A stretch of 64,000 nt of DNA from Nocardioides humi (GTDB lineage Bacteria; Actinomycetota; Actinomycetes; Propionibacteriales; Nocardioidaceae). The DNA lies in the NCBI RefSeq assembly GCF_006494775.1, contig NZ_CP041146.1, positions 3,410,001 to 3,474,000 on the forward strand, in the 5' to 3' direction. The notes beneath the pieces are model-generated. The model saw only the letters and a list, made by a program, of their open reading frames with translations. It had not been told where the DNA came from and searched no databases. Positions within the stretch are counted from its first letter, which is position 1. Each line of letters starts with the position of its first letter. This document shows, in pieces, positions 46,897-56,284 of the stretch. Both the position numbers and the translations under genes were made by a program.

Positions 46897-49761
46897 ATGA
46901 ACCAGCGCAAGCACCTGGTCGTCGTCGGCCACGGCATGGTCGGCCACCGCTTCGTGCAGGCGGCCATCGAGCGCGGGCTGACCGAGACCTACGACATAAC
47001 GGTCCTCGGCGAGGAGCCGCGCCCGGCGTACGACCGCGTCGCCCTGACCTCCTTCTTCGAGCGGGGCGCGGACGCGCTGTCCTTCCTCCCCGAGGGACGG
47101 TACGACGACCCGCGGGTCAGCCTGCGCCTGAGGGCCGAGGTCGTGGCGATCTCGCCGCGCCAGCGGGTGATCACCCTCGCGACGGGCGAGGACCTGACCT
47201 ACGACGAGCTGGTGCTGGCGACGGGCGCGTTCCCGTTCGTGCCGCCGGTGCCGGGCAAGGATCTCAAGAACGTCTTCGTCTACCGCACCATCGAGGACCT
47301 CGAGGCGATCCGCGCGGCGTCGCGGAGGGCCAGGGTCGGGGCGGTGATCGGCGGGGGCCTGCTCGGCCTGGAGGCGGCCAACGCGCTGCACCAGCTCGGC
47401 CTGGAGACCCACGTCGTCGAGCTCGCCCCGCGGCTGATGGCGGTGCAGATCGACGACGCCGCGGGCTCCACGCTGAACCGGCACATCGAGACGCTCGGCC
47501 TCACCGTGCACACCGGCGCGATGACCGAGGCCGTGCTCGGCAAGGACAAGGTGACCGGCCTGGCCCTGAAGGACCGCAACCCGCTCGACGTCGACCTCGT
47601 CGTCTTCTCCGCCGGCATCCGGCCCCGCGACGCGCTGGGCCGGGCCGCCGACCTCGACATCGCCGAGCGCGGCGGCATCCTGGTCGACGAGCAGTGCCGC
47701 ACCAGCGACGAGCACATCTGGGCGATCGGCGAGTGCGCCGCGCCCGGTGGGCGGATGTACGGCCTGGTCGCGCCCGGGTACACCATGGCCGAGGTCGTGG
47801 TCGACACCCTGCTCGGCGGCGGCGCCGGCTCGTTCACCGGCGCCGACATGTCGACGAAGCTCAAGCTGCTCGGCGTCGACGTCGCCTCCTTCGGCGACGC
47901 CTTCGCGGCCACCGAGGACGCCCTCGAGGTCGTGTACGCCGACGCGGTGGCCGGCATCTACAAGAAGCTCGTCGTCCGGGAGAACGACCACGGCGGCTAC
48001 GAGCTGCTGGGCGGCATCCTGGTCGGCGACGCGTCGTCGTACGGCGTGCTGCGTCCGCTCGTCGGCTCCGGCATGGAGCTGCCCGACAACCCCGAGGAGC
48101 TCATCCTCCCGGCCGCCCGCGGCGGCGTCGAGCTGGGACTGCCCGACGACGCGCAGGTCTGCTCGTGCAACAACGTCACCAAGGCCGAGATCGTCGCCGC
48201 CGTCTCCGATGACGCCACGCTCAACGAGGGTGGTCCCTGCGACGACGCCGCGTGCGTCACCAGGTGCACGAAGGCCGGCGCCACCTGCGGCTCCTGCAAG
48301 ACCGTGGTGAAGAAGATCGTCGAGGACCACTTCGCCGCCACCGGCAAGGTCGTGGACAGGTCGCTGTGCGAGCACTTCGCGATGACCCGGCAGGAGCTGT
48401 TCGAGGTCGTCGCGGTCCACGGCTACAACCGGTTCGACGACATCGTCGAGGCCCACGGCCGGGGCCGCGGCTGCGACATCTGCAAGCCCGCGGTCGCCTC
48501 GATCCTCGCCAGCCTGCTCAACCACCACGTCCTCGACGGCGCCAACGCGACGCTGCAGGACACCAACGACGCCTACCTCGCCAACCTCCAGAAGAACGGC
48601 ACCTACTCCGTCGTCCCCCGCATCCCCGGCGGCGAGATCACGCCCGACAAGCTGATCGTGATCGGCGAGGTGGCCCGCGACTTCGGGCTCTACACGAAGA
48701 TCACCGGCGGCCAGCGGATCGACCTCTTCGGCGCCCGGATGGAGGACCTGCCGGCGATCTGGAAGCGACTGGTCGACGCCGGCATGGAGTCGGGCCACGC
48801 GTACGGCAAGTCGCTGCGGACCGTGAAGTCCTGCGTCGGCTCGACCTGGTGCCGGTACGGCGTGCAGGACTCGGTCGGCATGGCGATCGAGCTCGAGCTG
48901 CGCTACCGCGGCCTGCGCTCCCCGCACAAGATCAAGGGCGGCGTGTCCGGCTGCGCCCGCGAGTGCGCGGAGGCGCGCTCGAAGGACTTCGGGATCATCG
49001 CCACCGAGAAGGGCTGGAACCTCTACGTCGGCGGCAACGGCGGCGCCGTCCCGGCCCACGCCCAGCTGCTCGCCGGCGACCTGACGCGGGAGGAGCTGAT
49101 CCGCTGCCTCGACCGGTTCCTCATGTACTACATCCGCACCGCCGACCGGCTCCAGCGCACCTCCACCTGGCTCGACGAGATCGGCGGCCTGGAGCGGGTC
49201 CGCGAGGTCGTCGTCGACGACAGCCTCGGGCTCGCCGACGAGCTGGAGGCCGGCATGGCCCGCCACGTCGACTCGTACTTCGACGAGTGGAAGGCCACCA
49301 TCGAGGACCCCGAGAAGCTCGCCCGCTTCGTCTCCTTCGTCAACGCCCCGGATGCGCCGGAGCCGGCGATCCGCTTCCAGGAGGAGCCCCGCACCGCCGG
49401 CGCCACCACGCTCACCCTCGGGACGGCGGTGTGCCCGCTCGACCGGATCCAGCGCGAGTCCGGCGTACCAGCGCTCGTCGGCGGCGAGGAGGTCGCGGTC
49501 TTCCGGACGTACGACGACGAGGTGTTCGCGCTGTCGAACCTCGACCCGTTCGGCCGGGCCTCCGTGCTCTCCCGCGGCATCGTGGGCACGCGAGGCGAGG
49601 ACGAGGTGCCCTTCGTCGCGAGCCCGCTGCTCAAGCAGCGCTTCGACCTGCGCACGGGCGCCTGCCTGGACGACCCGTCCGTCGTCGTACCCACCTGGGA
49701 CGTGCGGGTCGTCGACGGTGTTGTGGTCGTCGGCGCGCGACGCGAGATCATGGACTCGTGA
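46897..49761 (+). CDS. nirBD: Assimilatory nitrite reductase, NirB-NirD fusion
   Basis: This 954-aa protein combines NirB and NirD. It has FAD/NADH domains (VVVGHGMVGHRF, VIGGGLLGLEAANAL), [2Fe-2S] BFD domains (CSCNNVTKAEI and CDICKPAVASI) and a siroheme/[4Fe-4S] reductase part (CVGSTWC and SGCARECAEAR). A C-terminal Rieske-like NirD domain follows from about residue 835 (TAVCPLDRIQ). NirD is usually a separate protein of about 110 aa; here it is fused and seems to lack the classic Rieske Cys/His pairs. It reduces nitrite to ammonium. Confidence 0.92.
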   Translation: MNQRKHLVVVGHGMVGHRFVQAAIERGLTETYDITVLGEEPRPAYDRVALTSFFERGADALSFLPEGRYDDPRVSLRLRAEVVAISPRQRVITLATGEDLTYDELVLATGAFPFVPPVPGKDLKNVFVYRTIEDLEAIRAASRRARVGAVIGGGLLGLEAANALHQLGLETHVVELAPRLMAVQIDDAAGSTLNRHIETLGLTVHTGAMTEAVLGKDKVTGLALKDRNPLDVDLVVFSAGIRPRDALGRAADLDIAERGGILVDEQCRTSDEHIWAIGECAAPGGRMYGLVAPGYTMAEVVVDTLLGGGAGSFTGADMSTKLKLLGVDVASFGDAFAATEDALEVVYADAVAGIYKKLVVRENDHGGYELLGGILVGDASSYGVLRPLVGSGMELPDNPEELILPAARGGVELGLPDDAQVCSCNNVTKAEIVAAVSDDATLNEGGPCDDAACVTRCTKAGATCGSCKTVVKKIVEDHFAATGKVVDRSLCEHFAMTRQELFEVVAVHGYNRFDDIVEAHGRGRGCDICKPAVASILASLLNHHVLDGANATLQDTNDAYLANLQKNGTYSVVPRIPGGEITPDKLIVIGEVARDFGLYTKITGGQRIDLFGARMEDLPAIWKRLVDAGMESGHAYGKSLRTVKSCVGSTWCRYGVQDSVGMAIELELRYRGLRSPHKIKGGVSGCARECAEARSKDFGIIATEKGWNLYVGGNGGAVPAHAQLLAGDLTREELIRCLDRFLMYYIRTADRLQRTSTWLDEIGGLERVREVVVDDSLGLADELEAGMARHVDSYFDEWKATIEDPEKLARFVSFVNAPDAPEPAIRFQEEPRTAGATTLTLGTAVCPLDRIQRESGVPALVGGEEVAVFRTYDDEVFALSNLDPFGRASVLSRGIVGTRGEDEVPFVASPLLKQRFDLRTGACLDDPSVVVPTWDVRVVDGVVVVGARREIMDS

Positions 49762-50870
49762 GCGACCACCCCTTGTCCGGCTTCAGGATCGGCGTGACCG
49801 CCGCCCGGCGGGCCGAGGAGCAGGTCGCGCTGCTGGAGCGCCGCGGCGCGGAGGTGATCCACGCGCCGGCGCTGTCCGTCGACCCCAACCGGATCGACGA
49901 GACGGCGCTGCGGGCGGCCACCGAGGACGTGCTCGGCCAGCCGGTCGACATCTTCGTCGCGACCACCGGGATCGGGCTGAAGTCGTGGTTCGGGGCGGCC
50001 GAGCGTTGGGGCCTGCTCGACGACCTCGCCGCCCACCTCGGCCGGGCCGAGATCCTGGCCCGCGGGCCGAAGAGCGTGGGCGCGCTGCGGCGGTTCGGGC
50101 TGCGCGAGCTGTGGGCGCCGGAGTCGGAGGAGTTCGAGGACGTGCTCGCGCACCTGCGCGGGCGCGACCTCGCCGACCAGCGGATCGTCGTCCAGGAGCA
50201 CGGCCAGTCGCTGTCGATGGCCGCGCACGCGCTGCGCCGCCTCGGTGCCGAGGTGACGACCGTGGCGGTCTACCGCGTCGAGGGCGCCGCCGACCCCGAG
50301 CCGATGTTCGGCCTGATCGAGGACATCGCCGAGCGTCGCGTGCACGCGGTCACCTTCACCGCGGCGCCCGCCGTCGGCGCGATGATGGAGGCGGCCGCGT
50401 CCACCGGCCACCGCGACGAGGTGGTCGGCGCCTTCCAGGCCGACGTGATCGCGTCCTGCGTCGGACCGGTCACCGCCGCCGCGTTCGAGATGTGGGGCGT
50501 GCCGTCGATCTACCCCGACCGCTCGCGCCTGGCCGCCATGGTCAAGCAGCTCGAGGTCGAGCTCCCCTCGCGCGCCGCTGGCACCACCCTCGACGTCGCC
50601 GGCCACACCCTCCTGCTGCACGGCGACGACGTGCTGCTCGACGGGGTCGAGGTGAAGCTCTCGCCCGCGCCGTACGCCGTCCTCCAGGCCCTCCTCGTCA
50701 ACCCCGGCACCGTCGTCTCGCGCCGCGACCTGCTCGCCGCCCTGCCCTCCGGCACCGCCGGCTCCGAGCACGCCGTCGAGATGGCCGTCGCCCGCCTCCG
50801 CGCCGCCCTCGGGACCCGCTGCGTCCAGACCGTGGTCAAGCGCGGCTACCGCCTGGCGGTGACCGGCTGA
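49758..50870 (+). CDS. nnaR: Uroporphyrinogen-III synthase-like / winged-helix regulator (NnaR type)
   Basis: This 370-aa protein has a HemD-like domain (residues 1-260, FRIGVTAARRAEEQVALLERRGA and VTFTAAPAVGAMMEAA) and a C-terminal OmpR/PhoB-type winged helix (LLVNPGTVVSRRDLLAALPS, VVKRGYRLAVTG). NnaR proteins with this layout are co-activators of nitrate and nitrite genes in Streptomyces and Mycobacterium (established knowledge). The GTG overlaps the nirBD stop. It is the likely reader of the GTGAG repeats listed here. Enzymatic uroporphyrinogen synthesis for siroheme is possible as well. Confidence 0.85.
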   Translation: MSDHPLSGFRIGVTAARRAEEQVALLERRGAEVIHAPALSVDPNRIDETALRAATEDVLGQPVDIFVATTGIGLKSWFGAAERWGLLDDLAAHLGRAEILARGPKSVGALRRFGLRELWAPESEEFEDVLAHLRGRDLADQRIVVQEHGQSLSMAAHALRRLGAEVTTVAVYRVEGAADPEPMFGLIEDIAERRVHAVTFTAAPAVGAMMEAAASTGHRDEVVGAFQADVIASCVGPVTAAAFEMWGVPSIYPDRSRLAAMVKQLEVELPSRAAGTTLDVAGHTLLLHGDDVLLDGVEVKLSPAPYAVLQALLVNPGTVVSRRDLLAALPSGTAGSEHAVEMAVARLRAALGTRCVQTVVKRGYRLAVTG

Positions 50871-51568
50871 GCGCGCACCTGGTCACGGTCGCCCACGGCA
50901 CCCGCACCGCCGCCGGCAACGAGGTGGCGCGGGCGCTCACCGCGGCGGCCGCGGCCGAGCTGGGGTGGGACGCGACGACGTCGTACGTCGAGCTCTGCGC
51001 GCCGCTGTTCGCCGACGTCGCCGCGGGGCTCGCCGTCCCCGCGGTGGCGGTCCCGCTGCTGCTCTCGACCGGGTACCACCTGCGCCGGGACCTGCCCGGC
51101 GCCGTCGCGGCGGCCGGACCGGGCGGCGACGTCCGGCTGGGCCGCTCGCTCGGCCCCGACCCGCTGCTGGCCTCGGCGCAGGTCGACCGGCTCCGGGCCG
51201 CCGGCGCCACGCCCGGTCAGCCGGTCGTCATGGTCGCCGCCGGCTCCACCGACCCCGCCGCCCTCGACGACCTCGACGCCGCCGCGCACCTGCTCGCCCA
51301 CGCCTGGGGCGCACCGGTCCGGCTGGCCACCCTGGCCGGGCTCGGTCCGAGGGTCACCCAGGTCGTGCGGAGCGGCGACGCCGTCTCGCCGTACCTCCTC
51401 GCCACCGGCCACTTCCACCGCAGGGCCCGCCACGACGCGCTCGCCGCCGGCGCCGCGGTGGTCGCGGACGTCCTCGGCCCGCACCCGCGGGTCGTGGACC
51501 TGGTGGTCGAGCGGGCGCGTGCGCTGGCGCCGGGGTCGGCGCCGGCGTTGGTCAGCGTCCCCGCCTGA
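50867..51568 (+). CDS. Sirohydrochlorin chelatase (CbiX/SirB family)
   Basis: This protein of about 233 aa has the family start LVTVAHGTR with the metal-ligand histidine, a repeat of the half-domain (VMVAAGSTDPAAL) and HFHRRARHDALAAGA. It should insert iron into sirohydrochlorin, giving the siroheme of NirBD. No ATG, GTG or TTG exists in frame near the expected start; CTG at 50867, overlapping the previous stop as CTGA, is the best candidate. This start is unusual and uncertain. Confidence 0.8.
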   Translation: MSAHLVTVAHGTRTAAGNEVARALTAAAAAELGWDATTSYVELCAPLFADVAAGLAVPAVAVPLLLSTGYHLRRDLPGAVAAAGPGGDVRLGRSLGPDPLLASAQVDRLRAAGATPGQPVVMVAAGSTDPAALDDLDAAAHLLAHAWGAPVRLATLAGLGPRVTQVVRSGDAVSPYLLATGHFHRRARHDALAAGAAVVADVLGPHPRVVDLVVERARALAPGSAPALVSVPA

Positions 51569-51592
51569 TCCGGGCCGAGGGCGGGCGGCGGA

Positions 51593-53371
51593 TCAGTCGT
51601 CGAAGGACACCCGGACGACGACCCGCTCCCGCTCGCCGTCGGCGGCCGTGGTGATGCTCGCGGTGTCGAGCGGCGCGAGGTCGGCCGGCTTCAGGTCCCC
51701 GTCGCTGAGCGTGCTGGCCCAGTCGCCGCGGTCGAAGTCGAGGTAGGCGATCGTCAGCGCGCCCTCCGCGTCGGGCACGGCGTCGCGGAAGCGGTCCGAG
51801 TCGCCCAGTGTCCCCTTCGTCCGGGCGAGCTGCTCCACGAAGGCGCGGTCGGCGCCGATCACCACGGCGTCGCCGGACCGGGCCGACGACAGCAGGTCCT
51901 GGGGGAGGGCGGCGCGTACCTTCGCCAGGGCGGCCTCGACCTTCTCGGCGTCACCGGTGATCCGTGCCGCGATCGGCGGCGCGGGCGTGCCGTCCCCGAT
52001 GCCGACGGTCTTCTCGAAGCCCGGCGCCGCGACGAAGGCGATCGTGTCGCCGCCGAGATCCTCGAGGTCCGCGGGGGTGAGGCCGGTGGTCTTCTCGAAC
52101 TCGGCGAGCAGCGCCTCCGGCTCCTGGCCGAAGGCCAGCGGGCCTCCGGTGATCGCACGCTCGGCCCAGCCGTCCGCGAGGCCGCCGCCGAACGCGAGGG
52201 CCGCGTCCTCGGGCAGGTGGGAGACGGCCGCGAGCGCGTCCGTCCCGGCGTACCGGCCGCCGGCTCCGGTGAACATCGGGTCGGCGACGATCTCGAGCTC
52301 CAGGGCCCCGTCGTCGAGACGAACGACGCCGCCGAGCCCGGTGAAGTGCTCGAGCCGCTCGCGGACCTGGTCGGACACGGGGATCGCGAAGTCCTCCTCG
52401 GAGATCTCCGGCAGGTCCGCCTCGTCGAGGTCGTCGGCCTGGGCGGCGAAGTAGGCGTCCATGTCCTTCATGAGCTGGTCCTGCTCCTCCGGCGAGAGCT
52501 GGTCCATGTCGTCCATCCGGTCCCAGAGCGCCTGCTCCTCCGCCGGGATCGGCGGCAGGTCCTCGTCGAACGAGGTGTCGACGCCGACGAACGACGAGAA
52601 CGTCAACAGCATGTCGATCGGGTCGGCGACGCCCAGCGGCATGGTGAGGAACACGGAGAGGAAGGGCTCCTTCTCGGCGGCGTCGAGCAGCGCCTGCCCG
52701 GCCTCGGGCGCGGCGTACAGCGTGAGCACGCCGGCGTCACCGGCCGCAGCGGTCAGCTCCTGGAAGTCGGCGTCCTCCCCGAGGTGCGTACGGCGGCCGT
52801 CCGCGACCACCCGCCGGGCGACCTCCTCGGTCCGGGCGAGCACCGCCCACCCGTCGCCGAGCGCGTACCCCACCTCCTCGCCGCAACCCGCGATCGCCCC
52901 GGCCAGCCCGTCGCGCGCCTTGGCGGCGTCCCCGACCTGCACCACCGCCACCAGCTCCGGCTCGTCCTGCGGCACCACGGCCAGCGCGGCCCGGTCGCCC
53001 GCCCAGTCCGCGAAGTCGTCGTACCCGATGTCGCAGCCGGTGTCCGCCGTCACCCCGTCGATCAGGGAGCGGCGCAGGTCGTCCTGGTCCTTCACGCCGA
53101 GCCGCTCGGCCAGGCCCGGGAAGCGGCGCAGCGTCTGGTACGCCTCGAGCTTCTGGCCGCCCGGCGGGTCGAGGTCGATGCCGACGTAGGCGAGGGTGTC
53201 GCCCGGCAGCGCCTCCGCCGCCTGCGGCCCCTGGGCGAGCCAGTCCTGCCAGGCCCAGGTGCCGGCGCCGATCACCGCGACCAGGCCGACCACGCCGGCG
53301 ACCGCGGCCACCCGGCGCTTCCGGCTGGGAGCGGGCGGGGGCGTGGGGACAGGGGGTGCGAGCTCGGTCAT
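51593..53371 (-). CDS. DUF3352-family membrane-anchored protein
   Basis: This 592-aa protein has a proline-rich N terminus, a single membrane segment (residues about 20-42, AAVAGVVGLVAVIGAGTWAW) and a large external part with ALPGDTLAYVGIDLDPPGGQ near its start, as in DUF3352 proteins. A strongly acidic stretch (residues about 270-330) lies in the middle. The function of the family is unknown to me. It is a single gene with no obvious operon partners. Confidence 0.8.
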   Translation of the reverse strand: MTELAPPVPTPPPAPSRKRRVAAVAGVVGLVAVIGAGTWAWQDWLAQGPQAAEALPGDTLAYVGIDLDPPGGQKLEAYQTLRRFPGLAERLGVKDQDDLRRSLIDGVTADTGCDIGYDDFADWAGDRAALAVVPQDEPELVAVVQVGDAAKARDGLAGAIAGCGEEVGYALGDGWAVLARTEEVARRVVADGRRTHLGEDADFQELTAAAGDAGVLTLYAAPEAGQALLDAAEKEPFLSVFLTMPLGVADPIDMLLTFSSFVGVDTSFDEDLPPIPAEEQALWDRMDDMDQLSPEEQDQLMKDMDAYFAAQADDLDEADLPEISEEDFAIPVSDQVRERLEHFTGLGGVVRLDDGALELEIVADPMFTGAGGRYAGTDALAAVSHLPEDAALAFGGGLADGWAERAITGGPLAFGQEPEALLAEFEKTTGLTPADLEDLGGDTIAFVAAPGFEKTVGIGDGTPAPPIAARITGDAEKVEAALAKVRAALPQDLLSSARSGDAVVIGADRAFVEQLARTKGTLGDSDRFRDAVPDAEGALTIAYLDFDRGDWASTLSDGDLKPADLAPLDTASITTAADGERERVVVRVSFDD

Positions 53372-53469
53372 GGCACGACCGTAGGTGGCCGGGCGCCTGC
53401 TTGGGGAAGGTTCACCGGAATCGGGGATCCGCTCGGCTAGCGAAGCTAGGTTCGTTGCATGGCTGAGAC

Positions 53470-53589
53470 ATGGGAAGGCGTGGTGGTCAAGAAGTCGCGA
53501 AGGCCCGGGTCGACCGGGCGGTGTGGGATGCGGTGGCGGTCGGCTACGCGGTTCGTCGTACCGAGGACGGGACCGTCACCAAGGCCTGA
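53470..53589 (+). CDS. Possible small hypothetical protein, 39 aa
   Basis: ATG at 53470 opens a 39-codon frame ending VRRTEDGTVTKA. It lies in the 268-bp gap between the DUF3352 and symporter genes. The composition is plausible for a protein, but no family is recognised and no clear ribosome site is seen. It may be a remnant. The rest of the gap holds a small inverted repeat, CTAGC-GAA-GCTAG, near 53437. Confidence 0.25.
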   Translation: MGRRGGQEVAKARVDRAVWDAVAVGYAVRRTEDGTVTKA

Positions 53590-53639
53590 CGCCCTGGCGG
53601 CGACAAGCAGTACCCGAGCCCCGTGACCGGGGCACGGGC

Positions 53640-55139
53640 TCAGCGGCCGAGCGACTCCGGCGTGTGCAGCCGGACCAGGAACCGCCGGGCGTGCGCGGGC
53701 TCCCGGTCGGCGGTGGCGAGCGATACCGCGACCATGACCAGGGCGGCGAGCGGCACGCTCCAGGCGGCGGGCTGGGCGAGGAGGGCGCCGGTCCAGCCGC
53801 CGGGGGAGTAGCCGGCGAGGGTGGTGACCGCGGCGCCACCGGCGCCGAGCCCGCCGGCGACCAGCCCGGCGAGCGCGCCGGTGTCGGTGAGGCGGCGCCA
53901 CCAGATGCCGAGCACCAGCAGTGGGCAGAACGTCGACGCGGCCACGGCGAAGGCCAGCCCAACCGACTGCGCGACGCCGACGTTGCGGACCAGCAGTGCC
54001 GCGAACACGGGGATCACGACGGCCACCATCGCGGCCATCCGGAAGGCCGCGACGCCGCGGTGCTCGCTCACCAGGCGGCTGGTGACGTCCTGGGTGATGA
54101 CGCCGGAGACGGCGATCGCCAGCCCGGAGGACGTCGACAGGAAGGCCGCGAACGCGCCGGCCGTGACCAGCCCGGTGAGCACGTCACCGCCGACGCCGTC
54201 GAGCATCGCCCGCGGCAGCTCGAGGACGAGCACGTCCGAGCGACCCTCGGCGACCAGCCGCTCGCCGTACACGCGGCCGAGGGCGGCGTACACGGGGGGC
54301 CAGAGGTAGAACAGGCCGAGCAGGGCGAGCACCACGACCGTCGTACGACGGGCGGCGCGGCCGTCGGGGTTGGTGTAGAAGCGCACGACGACGTGGGGCA
54401 GGCCCATGGTGCCGAGGAAGAGCCCGGCGATGAGGGAGTACGTCGTGTAGAGGCCGATCCCGCCGTCGCCGGCGACCGGGGTCGACCAGCTGTCCCCGCC
54501 GACCGTGCCGGCGGGCCGGCCGTCGCCCCACCAGACCGCCACCAGGACGGCGGCGGGCACGAGGAGCGCGGTGAGCTTGAGCCAGTACTGGAAGGCCTGG
54601 ACGAAGGTCACCGACCGCATCCCGCCCGATGTGACGTTGGCGAGCACGACCGCGGCGACGACGAGCACGCCGACCCACTCGGGCGCGCCGATCGCCGAGC
54701 GCAGGGTGATGCCGGCTCCCTCGAACTGCGGGATGAGGTAGAGCCAGCCGATGCCGACGACGAGCAGCGAGCAGACGGCCCGGACGGTGCGGGAGCCGAG
54801 GCGTGCCTCGGCGAAGTCGGGCAGCGTGTAGGCGCCGGAGCGGCGCAGCGGGGCGGCGACGAACACCAGCAGCACGAGGTAGCCCGCGGTCCAGCCGACC
54901 GGGTACCAGAGCATGTCCGCGCCGCCGACGAGCAGCAGCCCGGCGATGCCGAGGAAGGACGCCGCGGAGAGGTACTCCCCGCCGATCGCCGACGCGTTCA
55001 GCCCCGGCCGCACGGTGCGCGAGGCGACGAAGAAGTCGCTCGTGGTCCGCGAGAACCGCAGCCCCCACGTGCCGATCGCCAGCGTCGCGACGGTGACCAG
55101 CACGACCGCGACGAGGCCGGGTACGTCGGCGCGCTCCAC
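53640..55139 (-). CDS. Solute:sodium symporter (SSS family, ActP-like)
   Basis: This 499-aa protein has 12-13 membrane segments and SSS motifs: SDFFVASRTVRPGLNASAIGGEYLSAASFLGIAG cut across residues 33-66 and GLPHVVVRFYTNPDGRAARR in the middle. It resembles acetate/monocarboxylate symporters. A small two-helix protein gene abuts it upstream, and a LytTR regulator follows the same direction. The substrate is not known; small organic acids are most likely. Confidence 0.85.
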   Translation of the reverse strand: MERADVPGLVAVVLVTVATLAIGTWGLRFSRTTSDFFVASRTVRPGLNASAIGGEYLSAASFLGIAGLLLVGGADMLWYPVGWTAGYLVLLVFVAAPLRRSGAYTLPDFAEARLGSRTVRAVCSLLVVGIGWLYLIPQFEGAGITLRSAIGAPEWVGVLVVAAVVLANVTSGGMRSVTFVQAFQYWLKLTALLVPAAVLVAVWWGDGRPAGTVGGDSWSTPVAGDGGIGLYTTYSLIAGLFLGTMGLPHVVVRFYTNPDGRAARRTTVVVLALLGLFYLWPPVYAALGRVYGERLVAEGRSDVLVLELPRAMLDGVGGDVLTGLVTAGAFAAFLSTSSGLAIAVSGVITQDVTSRLVSEHRGVAAFRMAAMVAVVIPVFAALLVRNVGVAQSVGLAFAVAASTFCPLLVLGIWWRRLTDTGALAGLVAGGLGAGGAAVTTLAGYSPGGWTGALLAQPAAWSVPLAALVMVAVSLATADREPAHARRFLVRLHTPESLGR

Positions 55140-55517
55140 TTACGCATCCTCGGCGCGGTCGTCGTGGAGGAGCTCGGCGAAGACCCGCTCGTTGCGCTCG
55201 GCCCGTCGTACGTAGCGCCAGGCGAGCAGCAGCAGGAACGGGTGGACCAGCACGCCGAGCAGCAGCCACGGCAGCGGGATCCCCAGGGGCGCGATGCCGG
55301 TCAGGGAGGGGAACAGGCGGAAGGCGAGCGGGAGTACGCCGAGCGTGACGGCCAGCAGCGCCAGCAGCCGGACCGCCAGGCCGAGCTGCGCCCGCAGCAG
55401 CGAGCGCAGGTAGACGTCGCCGAGCGCGGTCTGCTCGTGCACGTCGCCGAGCCGGCTGCCCGGCCGCCCGGCGGGCGTGTGCCGCGGCGGACCGGTGACT
55501 CGCACCCGCTCGGTCAT
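55140..55517 (-). CDS. Small two-helix membrane protein linked to SSS symporter (DUF485/DUF4212-like)
   Basis: This 125-aa protein has two hydrophobic segments (about residues 46-68 and 75-98) and an acidic C terminus. Small proteins of this type commonly precede SSS symporter genes. It ends directly where the symporter starts, so the two are probably translated together. The exact family is inferred from context. Confidence 0.68.
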   Translation of the reverse strand: MTERVRVTGPPRHTPAGRPGSRLGDVHEQTALGDVYLRSLLRAQLGLAVRLLALLAVTLGVLPLAFRLFPSLTGIAPLGIPLPWLLLGVLVHPFLLLLAWRYVRRAERNERVFAELLHDDRAEDA

Positions 55518-55530
55518 CGCGGCCCCCGAG

Positions 55531-56259
55531 TCACGATCCCGCGCGGGCTCGCCGGACCAGGACGTCGCGCAGCGCGCGGGTGTGCCGGCGGCTGACCGGC
55601 AGCTCGGTGTCGCCGACGAGCACCGAGGTGCGGCCGGCGTCGCTGCGGACCTCGGTCACGTGGGCCAGCGCCACCAGCAGCGAGCGGTGGATCCGGTGGA
55701 ACCCGGCCCCGGCCCACTCCTCCTCCAGCGTGGTGAGCGGGACCCGCACCAGGTAGGCGTCGCCGGTCGTCGTGTGCAGCCGCGCGTAGTCGCCCTGCGC
55801 CTCGACGTGGGTGATGTCGCCGCGGTCCACGAACCGGGTGACGCCGCCGCGCTCCACCGCGATCGGGGTGTCGGTCGCCGCCTGCTGGGGGGAGGCGCCG
55901 CCGAGCACGCGTCGTACCGCCTCGGCGAGGCGGTCGGGCCGCACCGGCTTGAGGACGTAGTCGACCGCGCGCAGGTCGAAGGCGTCGACGGCATGCTGCT
56001 CGTGGGCGGTGACGAACACGACCGGTGGCGGCTGCTTGAACCGGCCGAGCACCTCGGCGAGCTCGAGCCCGCTGAGACCGGGCATCTGGATGTCGAGGAA
56101 GACGCAGTCGACCTCGCGCTCGCGCAGGGTCCGCAGGCCGTCGGTGGCGGACTGGCAGGCGATCACCTCGCCGATCCGGTCGTCGGCGTCGAGGAGGTAC
56201 GTCAGCTCGTCGAGCGCCGGCCGCTCGTCGTCCACGACGAGCACGCGCAGGCCGCTCAC
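55531..56259 (-). CDS. LytTR-type response regulator
   Basis: This 242-aa protein has a receiver domain (VLVVDDERPALDEL, phosphoacceptor Asp in FLDIQMPG, VLKPVRPDRL) and a C-terminal LytTR DNA-binding domain (FHRIHRSLLVAL, LPVSRRHTRALRDVL). GTG at 56259 has GAGGAAGG 7 nt upstream. It should control the adjacent symporter genes. Its kinase partner, at 57788-58909 on the same strand, is separated from it by an IS110-family insertion. Confidence 0.9.
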   Translation of the reverse strand: MSGLRVLVVDDERPALDELTYLLDADDRIGEVIACQSATDGLRTLREREVDCVFLDIQMPGLSGLELAEVLGRFKQPPPVVFVTAHEQHAVDAFDLRAVDYVLKPVRPDRLAEAVRRVLGGASPQQAATDTPIAVERGGVTRFVDRGDITHVEAQGDYARLHTTTGDAYLVRVPLTTLEEEWAGAGFHRIHRSLLVALAHVTEVRSDAGRTSVLVGDTELPVSRRHTRALRDVLVRRARAGS

Positions 56260-56284
56260 TGGACTACCTTCCTCACGTCAGCGG

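Noticed and set aside
43590..46967. Very long - strand open frame across the flavoprotein gene and glycosyltransferase
   Set aside because: Only the part from 45074 down encodes a recognisable membrane protein. The rest is antisense to the flavoprotein and nirBD genes and has the Arg/Gly/Ala-rich composition of high-GC shadow frames.
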